64,000 nt of DNA from Symsagittifera roscoffensis (taxonomy: Eukaryota; Xenacoelomorpha; Acoela; Convolutidae), in NCBI RefSeq assembly GCF_963678635.1, contig NC_087062.1:82484012-82548011 (forward strand). The letters run 5' to 3'. Of this stretch, positions 1-12,149 are shown piece after piece; position 1 is the stretch's first letter; each line of letters begins with the position of its first letter. Below the pieces are notes generated by a model, which made no database searches, had not been told where the DNA came from, and saw only the letters and a program-made list of their open reading frames with translations. A program made the position numbers and the translations under genes.

Positions 1-14
1 TTCTTCTAGAACTA

Positions 15-825
15 CTAGATCTTCTGCTGTCCTGTCTTTTTTCGTCTCGCCCGAGCTTGTTTCTTCTTGAGTCTACATAAGACACTGAGATCCTGCTGAC
101 GTCTTATCACATCCCTTCTTGCCATGTCTTCTAGCCATGTCCTCTTGCCTTCATACTCAGGGTAAAAGAATTTTAAATGCAGAGCCTTCCCATTCCCTGA
201 CAGCATCATGTGCGGGCAATTTCCTGTAGTAAAGAGCTGCGAACTAATGTAAGCTCTCATTATCTGTCGCAGATATCTATCTCAGTCAGTCATGTATCGG
301 GAACAATACACCTTCAAAATCTACACCAGAGCCTTATTTTGTCTATCTACTTAGCAATTTGTCTTGAAGGGGTACGCTGTAGAGTGAGCTTGGGCTTCCT
401 GAGAACGTCTCATGAGTTATTTGGTTAGCTCACCTACAAAAGCAGTTCCGGCTTCCGACTGCGATATCATCGGGCACCCATGTCTTGCTATCCAAGTGTT
501 GATCAGATGGTCTCAAGTCTCCTCGGCTGAGGCCGTTGTGCGGGGCACAACTTTAGCGTGTTTTTTAAGTGGTCAATCATGACTAGGATTCGTTTTAATC
601 ACTATCCGTCACGCACATCTTCTCATGATCAATCGGCACTACCTCATTGAACTCGGACGAATCGATTGACTGCAATGGAAGTCTTAATTTCCTAGGATCT
701 TTCACCCTTTGGCTTGATAGACATGCCAAGACCCACTTTTCACATGCTTTTTTCATCTTAAGCCACTCAAATCGTTTCAATCCTCTGGTACACCTTATCA
801 ATCCGTTGGTGGCCCATCTGATCAT
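15..825 (-). pseudogene. Gypsy integrase, fragmented
   Basis: Two conserved pieces are visible. The first (825-595) contains the end of the zinc-binding region and start of the core, with a C-x-x-Q-like block changed to CLSSQRVKDPRKLRLPLQ, so the second zinc-binding cysteine appears to be replaced by serine. The second (260-15) resembles the far end of the integrase core and its basic tail, with SSQLFTTG, PHMMLSGNGK and FFYPEYEGKRT. The stretch between them has stops in every frame. It would cut and join element cDNA into the genome if intact. Here it is a remnant. Confidence 0.8.
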
Positions 826-1846
826 GTGTCTTGAATATTAGCTCAGTTCGATAGAATTGTGGCGACACTTGCGTTATATTTGTACAGATCCTTGTCCTCT
901 ACTCTCCTTTTGCATCAACAATCCCGTCCTTTTTCAGATACAACCTTCCTTCTTTCTGCATGTAATACTGTCTCAATATCAACTAATTACATTACTCCAA
1001 ATCTCCTTTGTCTGGTGCTCCATTCTCTATCCACCTTTCCAAGCTACTTGTCATTCGATCCCTTCTCTGCACTCCTAGAAAATCCGAGTAACTTTTCTTT
1101 GGCTTTAAACACGTCTTTATGACCCTATGTTGACTATTCAGCTAATCGGGTTGATGTGCGTCATCTTCCATCTTGAAACACCAAATCCTTGCCAATGGCT
1201 TTGTCTCCTGTTCAAATGGTTCTTGGCCAATCCTGACTGCTTCCTTCTGCGGTATCAGGCTCATTGAAGGTTTCGACACCACTATCATCTCCAAATCATC
1301 TGCTGCGTTATCAAAGAATCTCTCATTCTAGAACAGTTGGCGATCGCTGTCAGGGTCTTGATATACTTCCCTGTCTAAGTCTCTTGCTCGAGTTTTCATA
1401 ACAAAAAGTCGATTGCCAATTCTGATAACTCAGATCCCGTGCTCGATTTTTTTTCTGAGTAGGTGTCAGTCTCTGATTGCATCGAGAAATTCTCGACAGA
1501 TGAGTCTACCGTGGAGCTTGTCTCCATGCGGATTCTGCTGTGCTGTGCAAAACTTTGTCAACTGTGTTTCGATCATCTAATTCTTCGTTTTCTTCAGTGT
1601 CCCACTCACCGTACAAATAAACTTTTCACAAGTGTTTCAACTCAATTTCACTCACTCCTCAATCGGGCATCTCAAAAGTGACTGTCTGCTTTTGAGTTCC
1701 GATGTCTTGTTTCTCCGTCCTTACGAAGTTCTTGTAGTATTCAAATATTTTTGACGAATTGAGGAAACTAGTTGGTGAACTACTACTGTACTACAATCCC
1801 TTTCATTTTCCCTATGCAGACATTTCGATGGTTTTATCCGCACTTT

Positions 1847-2315
1847 CTAATTGACCGTCATTAATGCCATCGCTGCTAATTTTTCAGGATAATCTCCAGT
1901 TGTTTCTTTTTTCAGCAATCCACCCTGCATCCTCATCACTTCCGGTGTAACCTGCACTGTTTTGTCTGGCAATGAGAGGCTGTTTATGTTCATGCTTGAC
2001 AGCTCCTGTTGAACTAGGTTTGAACGCTGCAACAGTTTCAAAGGCACCGAGTCCTTCTTAGAAAAAATCTTAATTTCTGCTGTCTCCTCTACCAGTAATT
2101 TAGGGTGTCTTGGTATTGGATGACTTGACTCAACCAATCATCTCATCAAAAGTAGAGCTTGGTAAGGTTCTTTGTCTAAAAACGAGAATCCTTCCTTGGT
2201 TGGCTCGTTTCTGTTCCAATCTTCCATAAAATAATGTTGTCTTACTGAGACTGTCAGCATTCTGGTGCTTGTCGAATATCCTGCCTTCGATTACCATGTT
2301 GTAGCAATCCAACAT
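1847..2315 (-). pseudogene. Gypsy RNase H end and linker to integrase, fragmented
   Basis: Two overlapping - strand reading frames (2,315-2,130 and 2,137-1,847) carry the tail of the RNase H domain, with the motif KHQNADSLSK (family form: HxNADxLS), followed by a linker with PVPLKLL-like and LVQQELSS blocks that precedes integrase. The two frames overlap by a few bases, which indicates one frameshift. The piece lies between the RT and the integrase in the expected order. Confidence 0.75.
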
Positions 2316-2755
2316 CTTAACTATCCAAGACCAATTAAACTTTGAGCCATCGAGTACATTTTCAACTAGTATAAGTCTCGATATAAGTCTCGATTGTTCT
2401 CCTATTCCAGTCTTTTTCCTGATGCAATGTTCCCGAAATGGTCACCACCAAAGCATAAGTATCGAGATCGTACATGCGTTTTTCCGTGGCCATTCCTAGC
2501 ATTTGCGCCTCGCACAGCTTCCGCTTGATGTTCTCGGAGACTTCCTGAGCTCGTTCATTCCTTTAAATCTTCTTCTTTTTGTTGAGCATTAGGTGCTGCA
2601 TCGGGTAGATTTTGTCTGCGTACCGCTTTAGGAATTCTCGATAACTATTCGCAAATCGTAAGAAACTCATCTTTTTTGTGGGCCTTGCATGTTAACACAG
2701 TCTCCATCGCATCCGGATCTGGCCTCACACCATGCTTATCAACCATTCTTCCCAG

Positions 2756-3511
2756 TTACTTTATCGAGTCCCAAAGGGTGGGTGTCGCTATCACTACATC
2801 ATCTACGTAGCACATCATGAGGTTCCCAAATTTTTTCATTATGTTAGCAAGGAGTCTTTGAAAAGTCGTCGACGTCATGCACAAGCCGAAGGGCATCCTC
2901 TTCCACTGACACAAGCTTAATTCACATGCAAATCCGGTCTTCTCTCTATCCTGTTTCCGCAAGGGAACCTACCAGAAGGCAGAACCCAGATCCAACGTGG
3001 CAAAAAATTTGGCGCCTCCAAATTTAGAGAATCTCTTGTCTATGCGTGGTGTTGGATACGCGACCGTTATAATCACTGAGCTCGAGTAGCAAAAATTGCA
3101 GCAGAATCTCAGTTGTCCTCCTTTCTTCTTGGTTATGACGACCCCACAATCCCAAGATGACTTCGAGGATTCAATCATGTCGTATCGAGCAGCTTTTCTG
3201 TTTCTGCACGGCAAGCCTCCCATTTGTGGGGAACAGTGCCTTTTTCTATTTTGAATTCGCGCTCGAAATAATTTACAACAACCAATATCAGCTTTTTGTT
3301 TCAAAAAAGCGTCTGCTTTCCGGTTTAAAACTCCTTTTAGCATCTCAAACTCTCCCTCCCATATCTTACCTCTTATATGATCTATCTCTAGTAAAACCGT
3401 CTTGATAAACTCTAATTCAGATGACGAGTGGCGTTCTGGAAAAATTGAGCGGCTCGATAAGCCGACATCTGTTTCAGTTCTGATTGAAAAAATTTTAATT
3501 AACGATTTCAA
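2756..3511 (-). pseudogene. Gypsy reverse transcriptase, broken
   Basis: The frame 3,511-2,969 holds the N-terminal RT blocks: GVVITKKKGGQLRFC, YPTPRID and FFATLDLGSAFW. The next frame (2,962-2,756) continues with KTGFACELS, QWKRMPFGLC, TFQRLLANIMKKFGN and the catalytic motif YVDDVVIATPT. The two frames meet with almost no gap, so one indel separates catalytic regions that belong together. Upstream in the first frame is the usual short lead-in (DAFLKQKADIG). Copying of element RNA into DNA is the family role, and this copy cannot be translated through. Confidence 0.88.
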
Positions 3512-3909
3512 TTCAGTATATTTTCTAAAAGCAGTACTTTAAATGCGTGCGTCGGACAGTCCTTCGACTTATGTTTTTTCAGGTTTAGCGTCTTTTCATA
3601 GTCAGTCCTCATTTGCAAAGCGTAACCAATTTTCCTTCCTTGCTGAAGTGAAATGTCCACGCTGAAATATCCACTGTATTCAACAATACACTCACGTACA
3701 GCCCGGTTTATTTGACGGAAAATCCCCAGCCTAAAACCACTGAAGTTTGACTGTTGGGATTCGAATTTTTGGGTCCCCCCCTCTCTGTCTTGAATGTTTT
3801 TGTACTCGACTTCCAGTTCTCTCAGTGTAGTCCCTAGGCTGGTGACCGTTGTCGCTTCTGCTTGAGTGTTAAAATTGGCTGTTGTCAGGAATTGATTAAA
3901 CTGTTTCAT
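3508..3909 (-). pseudogene. Upstream pol/gag remnant of the gypsy element
   Basis: A 133-codon - strand frame directly upstream of the reverse transcriptase, overlapping it by four bases. No domain was recognised. The position suggests gag or protease sequence of the same element. A protease DTG/DSG active site is not visible. A shorter - strand frame at 4,281-4,057 may be more of the same but cannot be assigned. Confidence 0.35.
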
Positions 3910-3949
3910 TCAATTCGAGGCCGTGTGTATGGCACTGTATATACCAAAT

Positions 3950-5430
3950 TGATCGGAAGAACCATCCTCTACGTTGACAGGTATCATGTCTTATGAGTTG
4001 AACTGTTGAAGCTCAATTGAGATCCAAAATCATCAATTCCTTCGTTATCGTCAGCCTCAGCTGAGTGTCGATCTCATCAATAGTTCCTGCTCCCATGGTA
4101 AACAGGAAGACATTTCCCAAAGCATTTTTCGCTTGCTCTGAGAACGAAGAGGACGTGGCCACGCGTTCCCTGACACTCCTTGCATCATGGTATGGTCAGT
4201 AGTTGAGCCTTCCACTGGTGGTTTTTCAATTGAAATATCGGACATTTCCGATAACTTTTCTAAATCAAGAGTCCTGGTCAAAGAAGCAAAGTCATTTCCC
4301 TATTTTATCGGATTAGATTCACTCGTTAACCGCCTGGTCCCGCTCCCTTCGGTTCCATGTTTCGCTGGATCCTGTTCCTGAGCGGCGCTCCGATGTATCT
4401 CTACTTTAAGTGTTCTTCGTTTGTCTTTCGAGGCCTTTCGACTCCTTGTTTCGATCAAACTTTCTTGCGTTCTTACTCCGATTCTCCTTTGTTCTTTCCA
4501 AAAAAAGTTCCTTCATTGTTTTCCTTTGATTTTTGATATAAACTTCTTAGAGCTATCAGCCAGCTTAGGTATCCTAAACTTGTGAAGACACATCTTAACA
4601 TATTACTGGTTGTTGCTCACTCACTTGAATCGCTTGCTATCGTATTTGTTGTCTAATTACAGATGATATCATCACAACACGGTTATAATCTAAAGTTTAA
4701 GCTAACAAGGGACTACGAATGTGATTAAAAAATCACAGTACGGCGTATCTTCTTTTTATGCACAGCAATGAAATGAAGATGTTCAATTAAAATGCTAGCA
4801 AAGTCCGATGATGTCAAGATATTTAATTGATAACGAGCTCACTACTACCCAATCGAGAACCATTAGTAACAATAAAAAATTGTCAACTTGAAGAAAAAGG
4901 AATCGAAAAAACGTATTTGTGTTGCAATCGGTCTGTCGCAATTTAATAGTCGAATTGGTATCTAAACAAAAAGCTTTCCCTGTTGAGTGCCGCACCAAAC
5001 AAAATTTGAAGGCAGAATCTGTCTCTCAAGTGGGGGACTACTGCATCACCGATTTTTGTATTATCTATCTGCCTTCGGATTGCCCTAGCTAGACCAACTA
5101 TAACTCTCAAGGCAACCACTCCTGCAAAAAAAATCAGTTTCGGGTTCCAATCCGAAATAAGTCAGAATCGAGCTCTGTTGTAGATCAGACCTAGGGTCGC
5201 GAATCTCCGGATTTAGAATTTCATTAGTCTTATTATTGATTTTTTTGTGTTTATTTAGAGCAATCCACCAGTGCACTCACTGCTTTTCTAACTTGTTCGG
5301 TCTGTCTATGTGTCATAATATCCTAATTTGAATCCACTATATGTCTTGCTCTTGTATGCGTGTGTATTAGGATCCCTTCATTTACGTTCAAACAAATTCA
5401 AACCTTTTCGGATCGGTGTTCAGTGACCCT
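3950..5430. other. No gene recognised
   Basis: Short open frames only, none with a recognised domain or splice-site context. The left third probably still belongs to the gypsy element. No LTR pair could be identified by eye. Confidence 0.5.
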
Positions 5431-5812
5431 TCCGGATTGACAAAGGTTTGGACACTTCCAGATTGGCGACGATTTGACCCTTCCGGATTGGCAAAATAGG
5501 ACCCCTCCTCGGGATTGGCAAAGTATGACTCTTGCGGAAAGGCAAAAATAGGACCCCTCCGGATTGGGACCCTTCCAAGTTGGCAGATTTGGGACCCCCG
5601 GATTGGCAAAAATTTGACCCTTCCGGATTGGCAAAAATAGGATCCCTTCCGGATTGGCAAAGTATGATTCTTCCGGAAAGGCAAAAATAGGACCCCTCCG
5701 GATTGGGACCATTCCAAGTTGGCAGATTTGGGACCCCCGGATTGGAAAAATATGACCCTTCCAGATTGGCAAAATTGGGACCCTTCCGAGTTGGCAAAAA
5801 TCTGTACCAAGA
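5430..5812. repeat. Minisatellite, about 25-bp unit, about 16 copies with higher-order structure
   Basis: The unit is GACCCTTCCGGATTGGCAAA plus about five variable bases. Sixteen units of 16-27 bp can be lined up. A block of about five units (a GCGGAAAGGC variant, then a short 16-bp unit, an AAGTTGGCAGATTTGG variant and a CCCCCGGATTGG variant) occurs twice, at about 5,527 and 5,666. This gives a higher-order period of about 139 bp. The 25-bp length makes the - strand open in three frames, producing meaningless QSGRV-type peptides. Confidence 0.9.
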
Positions 5813-5819
5813 CTTTTCT

Positions 5820-8800
5820 GGATACAGACTAAGAGCTTTATTCTGCAAATATCACGAACTAAGAAGGGTTCGTTTTGACTTCGTACCCCTCCTGATTGAA
5901 GCCAAGCTGCTTATTTTCCAATTTCCCTTAAACTGGGAGGGTCTATTAACAAGCCTAAATTCGACTTGCTTGCTGATTCCAAGGTTCCCTAACCCTTCCT
6001 TATCGTCTAGAACAACGTACAACCTTAATGAACCGATGCTATTGTTTGGTAGGGTTTAGGGAATTTCCAAAAAAAAAATTATTAATCGGAAAGGGTCTAT
6101 CTTCAAACACAATGTTTTTGCTAAAAACAGTCTTAGAAATTTTCTATGACTAACTTTTTCAAGAAACATTCAATTTATGTTTAAGCTTTTTTAATTTATA
6201 ATTTAATGAAACTGAAATAAATTGGATCGGTTAAGTAGTTTTTGAGTTATAAAGCAAAAGGTCTTTTGTCCAATATCAAAAAAAATCAAACGTATAGGTC
6301 CCGCCTATTTTTTTCTGCAATTCTTGTCTAATTGACCTAAAAATAGTGATCCGAGCTCAAAAGATCAATGTGATTTTAGTTCAAGGCAGAAACCCCGACA
6401 AAAAACGTTTTGGATGAACAGACTTGCAGAAAACAATACAAATTGGCACCCTTTGAATTGATGAATCTTCTAAAACAAACCCGTTAAATTCGATTTTATT
6501 AGGACAAGAAAATTTGTTGGCGAACGGGGTCAAAAAACTAACAATTCACGAGTGTATGTTGAATATGTCTTCTTTTGCGGCGTTTCGTTTTTCTAAAAAT
6601 CACGAAAAATCAGACTTCGGTACACAAATAGTTCTAACAACATCCCCACTAAGTTCAACCAATTCCTTTAGTAATGTTAGTCAAAATAACATGCAGCTCT
6701 TTAACTTAGTGCTTTTTTTGTTTCGAACAATTATGGATTTAGTAAAAATCGCGTTTTTGGTGTGATCAAAATATCAATATTTTGACCCTAATAACCGGTC
6801 TGTTTGGTAGAAAAACGATATAGGAAAATTGATATGCGTTTTATAATTGGTAGTACTAAAAGTTTCATACCTCTCTGGATCCGTTCAATGTCCGAAATAT
6901 GGTGCTTAATTCGGAAAATTTGTCAATTGGATGAAAGTCACTACAGTGCAGTCACTGTCGAGCCCCCACAGATTGATATCGATCGTACTTTCTGCGCCAA
7001 AAAAGATACAAAAGGTCCTAACGATACCCAAGACTCATTTTTTTTGTCCTTGAGACCCTTTCTGCTGCTTCTTGCGCTGCTTGCTGGAGCGGTCTTTTAC
7101 TCAATTACATGACCCTACCAGCTTGACCGCAATTTATCATTAATCTGCTTAAACAACCCTACAGAACAGGTACAAGAAAAAAACCACCGGTTGATCTTAA
7201 CGGTCTCAATTTTATTTAATGCCTTTTACAACAATATATCTAAAAACAACAAGAAGGGGGGTTTATCACTTTTCGTCTGGGGGACGATTTGTACTGGTTT
7301 TTTATAATTTTTTGGTTTTTTTTTGGTTATTTTTATGTTTTTTAGTTCATTCTTAGGTTTTATACTATTTTTCGTTAAATTCTTGAACGTATTCTGGTGT
7401 TTCTGCTCATATACCGCTTAGGAAACGACGAGACGGCCGATTTCTCCTTCGTTCACGATGCGCGAACTTTCGGTCGTAACTAGGTTAAAACGCTTAATCG
7501 GGGAATCCGGAAAACTTCCTCCTTCCGAGCCACCCTTCGGGCTGTGTTTTAAGGGCTTTATTTAGAGCATCTGCTCGGTGCGGTTTGCTTTCGTTATTGG
7601 GTTAGCCAATCATGGTGTTATGAATAAGACCCACGGCCGCCATAAAAACTTATATGTAACATTCGACAAACGTCCATGCCGACAGAAAAGGAGGCTAGGT
7701 TGTACACGAGTGGCTAACATCTAAACACAGCTTCACATGCTTTTAACCGTCTCTACCAAAGCCAGTTCAATGTGTGGTTCTTATAACATCGAGTCGAAGA
7801 AACCGCTTCAGTTTAAAGGCTATCGGTCAAACCGCTCAAACTAACAAAGTAACATACAAAATAGAGCGCTCATGGCTAAATCTCAGTATCCCCAGACGAC
7901 TCTGAAACTCCTAAAAATAGTTCTACTACTTAATTATTAGGTTAGTAGTGTTTTCGTTCAGTAGATAAAATCATCGTATCCATCTCAGATGGATCAACCC
8001 TTTCCCTCAACTCCTAGTTTTTCATTATCTGAAAACAAAAAACTCGATATCAATTTAATTCAAAACAGGACATTCCAGGAAGCTAAAAGTTTTAAAAAGA
8101 AATAATTACAGTTGCTCACCGGTACCCTACCGCTTTCCTGAATCCACGTAAAGTACTCCTTTTTCACGATCGAGAAGGGTAGCAAATTTTCTCGCCAGCC
8201 CTCCTGATTCGCGGTATATGCTCTCTAACGATAAGGAAGGGTAGCAAATTCTACCGTCAGCCCTCCTGATTCCCGGTATCTGCTCGGTAACCATGGTAGC
8301 TGCACAATCGTTACAGCTCGGAGCGCTCTTTATCCAATACTGACGAGTGTTATTTTTCTCGTCTTATCATATCTAGCATATCTAGCGTTTGTTTCTGATA
8401 AGCAAAAATTGTTTGTCTTATTTTCGTTTTTTTTTCAGTTCTCGCGAAAATAAAAACTGTTACGTGTCATGCATGCTTAAATCGAAAAACCAAAAATAAT
8501 CTTGTTACTTCAAACTGACTTCTCCAAGTTTGTCCATTTTGGCATATAAGACCGTTAATTGTCGAAATCAACAGATCGTACGCCAAATTTGCTCCAGTTG
8601 AAATTCGTTGGCGACATGCATTTTTAGGTCATTCTGGTCAAATGGCACACGTGAAGATGAAAAAAAATTGTTTTTTCAAAGTTCGAAAATTGAAATGTAA
8701 CAATCGATCACTTCGTGACGACTGAGAAATTGTAAGAAAAGTAAAGAAAACTTTTAGAATTAAAACCAGAAAACTAAGTAGAAGCCGGAGAAGTTTTCGA

Positions 8801-9027
8801 ACGAGAGATTGGTTTGTTTTTTCTCGGTGAAGAAAAAAACAAGCCTTGCAGAGAAAAACCATTTTTCAGGTAGAGACGTTAATAGCCTTTTTCTTACGAA
8901 TCGAGAAGCCTGATGTATATATGATAATAATGACCGGTGGTAAAAAAATGCTTCTTCAACGACAACTGAGAAAAAGAGTTTTCTATTGGTTAAAAGGAAT
9001 AGAGTAAAATTATGGAAATAAATACTT
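5820..9027. other. No gene recognised
   Basis: AT-rich sequence with only short open frames (for example + strand 6,514-6,765 and 6,804-7,112) without recognised domains. A diverged tandem duplication lies at 8,166-8,290. Confidence 0.5.
8166..8290. repeat. Diverged tandem duplication, about 60 bp twice
   Basis: The block GAAGGGTAGCAAATT, then GCCCTCCTGATTC and CGGTATnTGCTC occurs twice in tandem with a few substitutions. Confidence 0.7.
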
Positions 9028-9756
9028 TCAAAAGGGTTCAAAAGTTACAGTTGAAAGGAGATCCGAGTAATGATTCCTTTTTTGCGCTTCGGCTTCAGAA
9101 GCAGCGCTTGATCCAGGAATGATCCCTAGATTCAAACTCGAGTTAGCTAGTCTGCTAATGCATGTGAAATCCCACGCTAGAACACGTCCTCTAGACCAGG
9201 GCGTCAGAGTCAGCCTATAAGGTCTTCGACCGTCTTTATGCAATAAACCTACCGGTTCGAGAGAAGATGGGTAGCCTGCCGTTTTAAGTGCTTCCTCTAT
9301 AACAACGGTTAAATTAGTATGTCTGGTGAAACGGTGTTTCATCTTTGGACACACTAGTGCATGTTTTCCGTCAGTGGTTGACACAAAGCCACATTTGCAC
9401 GTGAATTATGCAGAGATCGGGCCTCCAATGCGTAACCCAGCTGCAACTCGAAACTCGTCGTCAGAAAGTATGTAACCGAGGTTTCGATATGGTATGACAT
9501 CAAGCAACTCACCGAATTCTTGTGCTCGTCAACCAAAGAATCTGGCAATATCAGTGCGGTTGTTGGCCGTGTCAACAAGTCTATTGAACTGGCGCTCAAA
9601 ACTGGTTTTCAACCAGTGTCTTTGCCTGTTGCTAATGTCCATGTTGGAGAACTCCTTTTGGCTCAACATGGTACAGTGTCGTGTAGCGTCCGGAAAAGAA
9701 GTGTCAAATGAAATGTTGCCTGGTAACATTGAATTCCTCTGTGTAGCGTTGCCAAT

Positions 9757-9892
9757 GTATGATGATTTGAATGCTGACGCGCTCAGAAAAATAACAATGA
9801 GGCGACGAAGTCCGCTGTAACTTGTCGGAATCCTTGTTTGCGAGAACGCTTGATCGGATATTATGCAGGTGAACAGTTTCTCCCCAGATGAG
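9757..9892. repeat. 135-bp direct repeat, copy 1
   Basis: Begins TGATGATTTGAATGCTGACG and ends in CAGTTTCTCC. It is nearly identical (about five differences seen) to 10,738-10,872. Both copies encode the same stretch of the non-LTR element on the - strand (QAFSQTRIPTSYSGLRRL). Confidence 0.88.
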
Positions 9893-9894
9893 CG

Positions 9895-10738
9895 AGACTT
9901 CTGAGGAGAGCTCTTTTGTGCTGGTGTCGTCAATCGTCGCATAGGTTGCAGTCATCCCGGAACTAGTGTCCGGGATCGTTGCTCTTCCGAATACTGTCGG
10001 GACTTGCACTTTTGTTGTCCGACTTATCTTGCGTGTTGTCAAGAGCTCCATTTGCGATTGCCAATGGGGAGCCTTTTTTTACAGGTAACGATCGTTCCGC
10101 TTTCATTACGACCACTCTCCTCTCCTCGCTTCTTGTTGCAACCCTCAGGTAGTCTCCTCCACATGTCTCTATCTCCTTGAGTTCTGGCCAATATTCTCCT
10201 CACTCGGTCTAGCTCATCTCTCGTATCTGACAGGTCTTCCATTCTCTCGTTCGTTTTTACTTCTTCTTCTACTCTTGCTCTTTCTGGTGGTACTGCAGTT
10301 TTGAACTGTGCTAGACAAGGCAGACTCGCTACTCTTTTCCTGGTGAAAAGCTTGATATCATCTCTGCAAGCGGGCCTAGGCCTAGTTGAGAGAGGCATCT
10401 CTCCAGGCTGGTACGTTCTCGCAGTACCCAACCCAGGTTCATGCGCCATGTCGCTTTCAGAAAATTTTCCGGTGCTCCATCTCATGACACTTGAGGCTTG
10501 GGCGGTCCAACACTCCCTGCTCGCCCCAAGCTGCCGACCAAGACTTCTGGGCGGCGGTTCCTACGGTTGTCATACCCTAGGATTTTTGTCAGAGCATCCG
10601 TCAACATGACTACGTCTGGATCACCTTGAACGTAGTCTCTTTCAAGCAGTCGACGATAGAGCTGGTTTGTGACTGGGCCAAAATAGACCTCTTCCAAATC
10701 CAATGTTCGTCAAGATTGTCCATGACTCAGTTCGGTTT
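9895..10738 (-). mobile_element. Foreign segment inserted in the non-LTR element
   Basis: This segment sits between two nearly identical 135-bp copies of non-LTR sequence. On the - strand it carries two frames that overlap by four bases: 10,703-10,482 (starts MDLEEVYFGPVTNQLYRRLL) and 10,485-10,039 (charged, coiled-coil-like middle rich in Arg/Glu, including DLSDTRDELDRVRRIL). Neither matches a family I recognise. A gag-like or ORF1-like protein is possible but unproven. Confidence 0.45.
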
Positions 10739-10872
10739 GATGATTTGAATGCTGACGCGCTCAGAAAAATAACACTGAGGCGACGAAGTCCGCTGTAACT
10801 TGTCGGAATCCTTGTTTGCGAAAACGCTTGATTGGATATTATGCAGGTGAACAGTTTCTCCACAGATGGGCG
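10738..10872. repeat. 135-bp direct repeat, copy 2
   Basis: Second copy of the block at 9,757-9,892, in the same orientation, about 980 bp away. On the - strand it continues directly from the RT portion of the non-LTR element. Confidence 0.88.
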
Positions 10873-11325
10873 CATAAGTGAGTCTATTTCGAAAAGCATA
10901 TCACCGTCGTTGATCGGAGAACGTACATAAGCTTCGGGACAAAAAAATTCTTGATGAGGAAAAAAGCTGTCTGTGCGGGAAGTTTGTAGGTACGACTGAT
11001 CAGGGTTTTCAGCTTGCCGAGGCTGTCTATGAGCTCATTCCGGACAGCTGACTGGCCTAAACCTGCACCTAAAAGGGTAGTTTCTTGTGCAGGAACGCAC
11101 TGATTGATGGGAAACTGGTGAAGGAATGTGCTCTCAATGTCGTGTTTATTACTTCTAAAAACTTTGACTTCACATTTCTGCTCGTTCAGTGAAAGGCCTA
11201 GTTTTTCAGCTTCTTCTCTGAAATGAAGGAGATCTTTAAGTACTACGCGCCAGGATTCACCCAAGGATACATCATCAAGGTAACCAGTCTTGAGCTCGCT
11301 GTTCAGACTAATAAGTAATGGGTGT

Positions 11326-12149
11326 AAAACCAGGCAGTTTTTGTTCTGTATTTTTCAGATACAAATTTTAATTAACTTTGTCACCAAAAAAAAAAAAATT
11401 TTCACCGAGAGATAAGACCTATCCCTACTGAAAAAAAAACACATTAGTAATTAAGACATATTAGCCTTGTTCCTTGAAGTGATCTCGTGGTCCGGGGATC
11501 CTTCAGAGCAGCCACGATTTTACTTTTCACTGCCTGTAACCAGTAAATTTGGGTCTGAAAAGCCATAAGGCGTCGTCAGCCCAATTTACCAAAAACTACA
11601 ATGATTCGGCTTTGGCGGAGAAGGTGGAAAAATTGTAGAATTTAATCTTGACGCTAGTTTTTTTTCTTCTAGTTATAGATGTTGCGTTCCGTCGAACATT
11701 AGCGGACAAAATTCAGCTCAAATTCAAGGTTTTACACTAAAAAATGCTTGTTTTCAAGGTACATTTTTAACTACTCTTTCTTTGAATATCTGTAATTTTT
11801 TTAAATAGACCAAGATCAATAGGTTCATTTATACAGCACCAAAATTTAAAAACCTAATCGCAACGCCAAAAACTAACAAGCTATTTGCAACGCCGAAATT
11901 AAAAAATTGTTCACAGAGTCGAAATTTTTTTTCGAATTTAATTAACTGGTTTGAATATAATAAACTGCGGCAAATTTCCGACATCACAGACCAGTTTTCG
12001 TTCAAGTTCCGGGCTCCTCTGCGGCAAAACTGCTTAACCGCCTCGATGTGGTAAAAATTCTTGTTTTTGATGTCTCAGAATTAAGTGATAAGAGACCAAT
12101 TTCAATTTTCATGAGATCGACTGGACTACTTATTCCTCAAAAACTGAAT
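11326..12149. other. No gene recognised
   Basis: AT-rich sequence without a convincing coding region, between two retrotransposon remnants. Confidence 0.5.

Larger units (their letters stand above)
1..3950 (-). mobile_element. Ty3/gypsy-type LTR retrotransposon, broken, runs off left edge
   Basis: Read on the - strand, this stretch gives the gypsy pol order: reverse transcriptase (about 3,420-2,756), end of RNase H (about 2,315-2,130), a linker (about 2,137-1,847), then integrase (825-595 and 260-15). Each block is recognisable but the reading frame is broken by several stops and shifts, so the copy is dead. No LTR was identified: the 3' LTR would lie left of base 1, and no convincing 5' LTR was seen to the right. 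The order and the motifs (GGQLRFC, YVDD, KHQNADSLS) are seen in the sequence. Assignment to Ty3/gypsy rests on family knowledge. Confidence 0.88.
9028..11325 (-). mobile_element. Truncated non-LTR retrotransposon, with internal insertion
   Basis: Read on the - strand, the RT appears first: a catalytic GYLDDVSLGES block at about 11,285-11,255, then EEAEKLGLSLNEQKCEVKVF, LPAQTAFFLIKN and VPKLMYVLRS (to about 10,920). Further on (9,599-9,028) is the conserved C-terminal module of such elements: ELQLGYALEA, the His-rich HRFTRHTNL, LEPVGLLHKDGRRP, then WSRGRVLAWDFTC. In related elements this last block reads RPDG...WD.TC, and here PDG has become PYR. Frameshifts and stops are frequent. Upstream of the catalytic motif only a few RT residues remain, so the copy is 5'-truncated. 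The middle is interrupted by a foreign segment (see 9,895-10,738). The exact clade is not determined. Confidence 0.8.

Noticed and set aside
4400-5400. 5' LTR of the gypsy element
   Set aside because: No TG...CA-bounded repeat, TATA/polyA pair or primer-binding site could be identified, and the partner LTR is outside the window.
5388-5848. Three overlapping 124-142-aa frames on the - strand
   Set aside because: They are translations of the 25-bp minisatellite in all three frames. A real gene would favour one frame.
9494-9820. + strand 108-aa frame
   Set aside because: Shadow of the - strand retrotransposon coding sequence.
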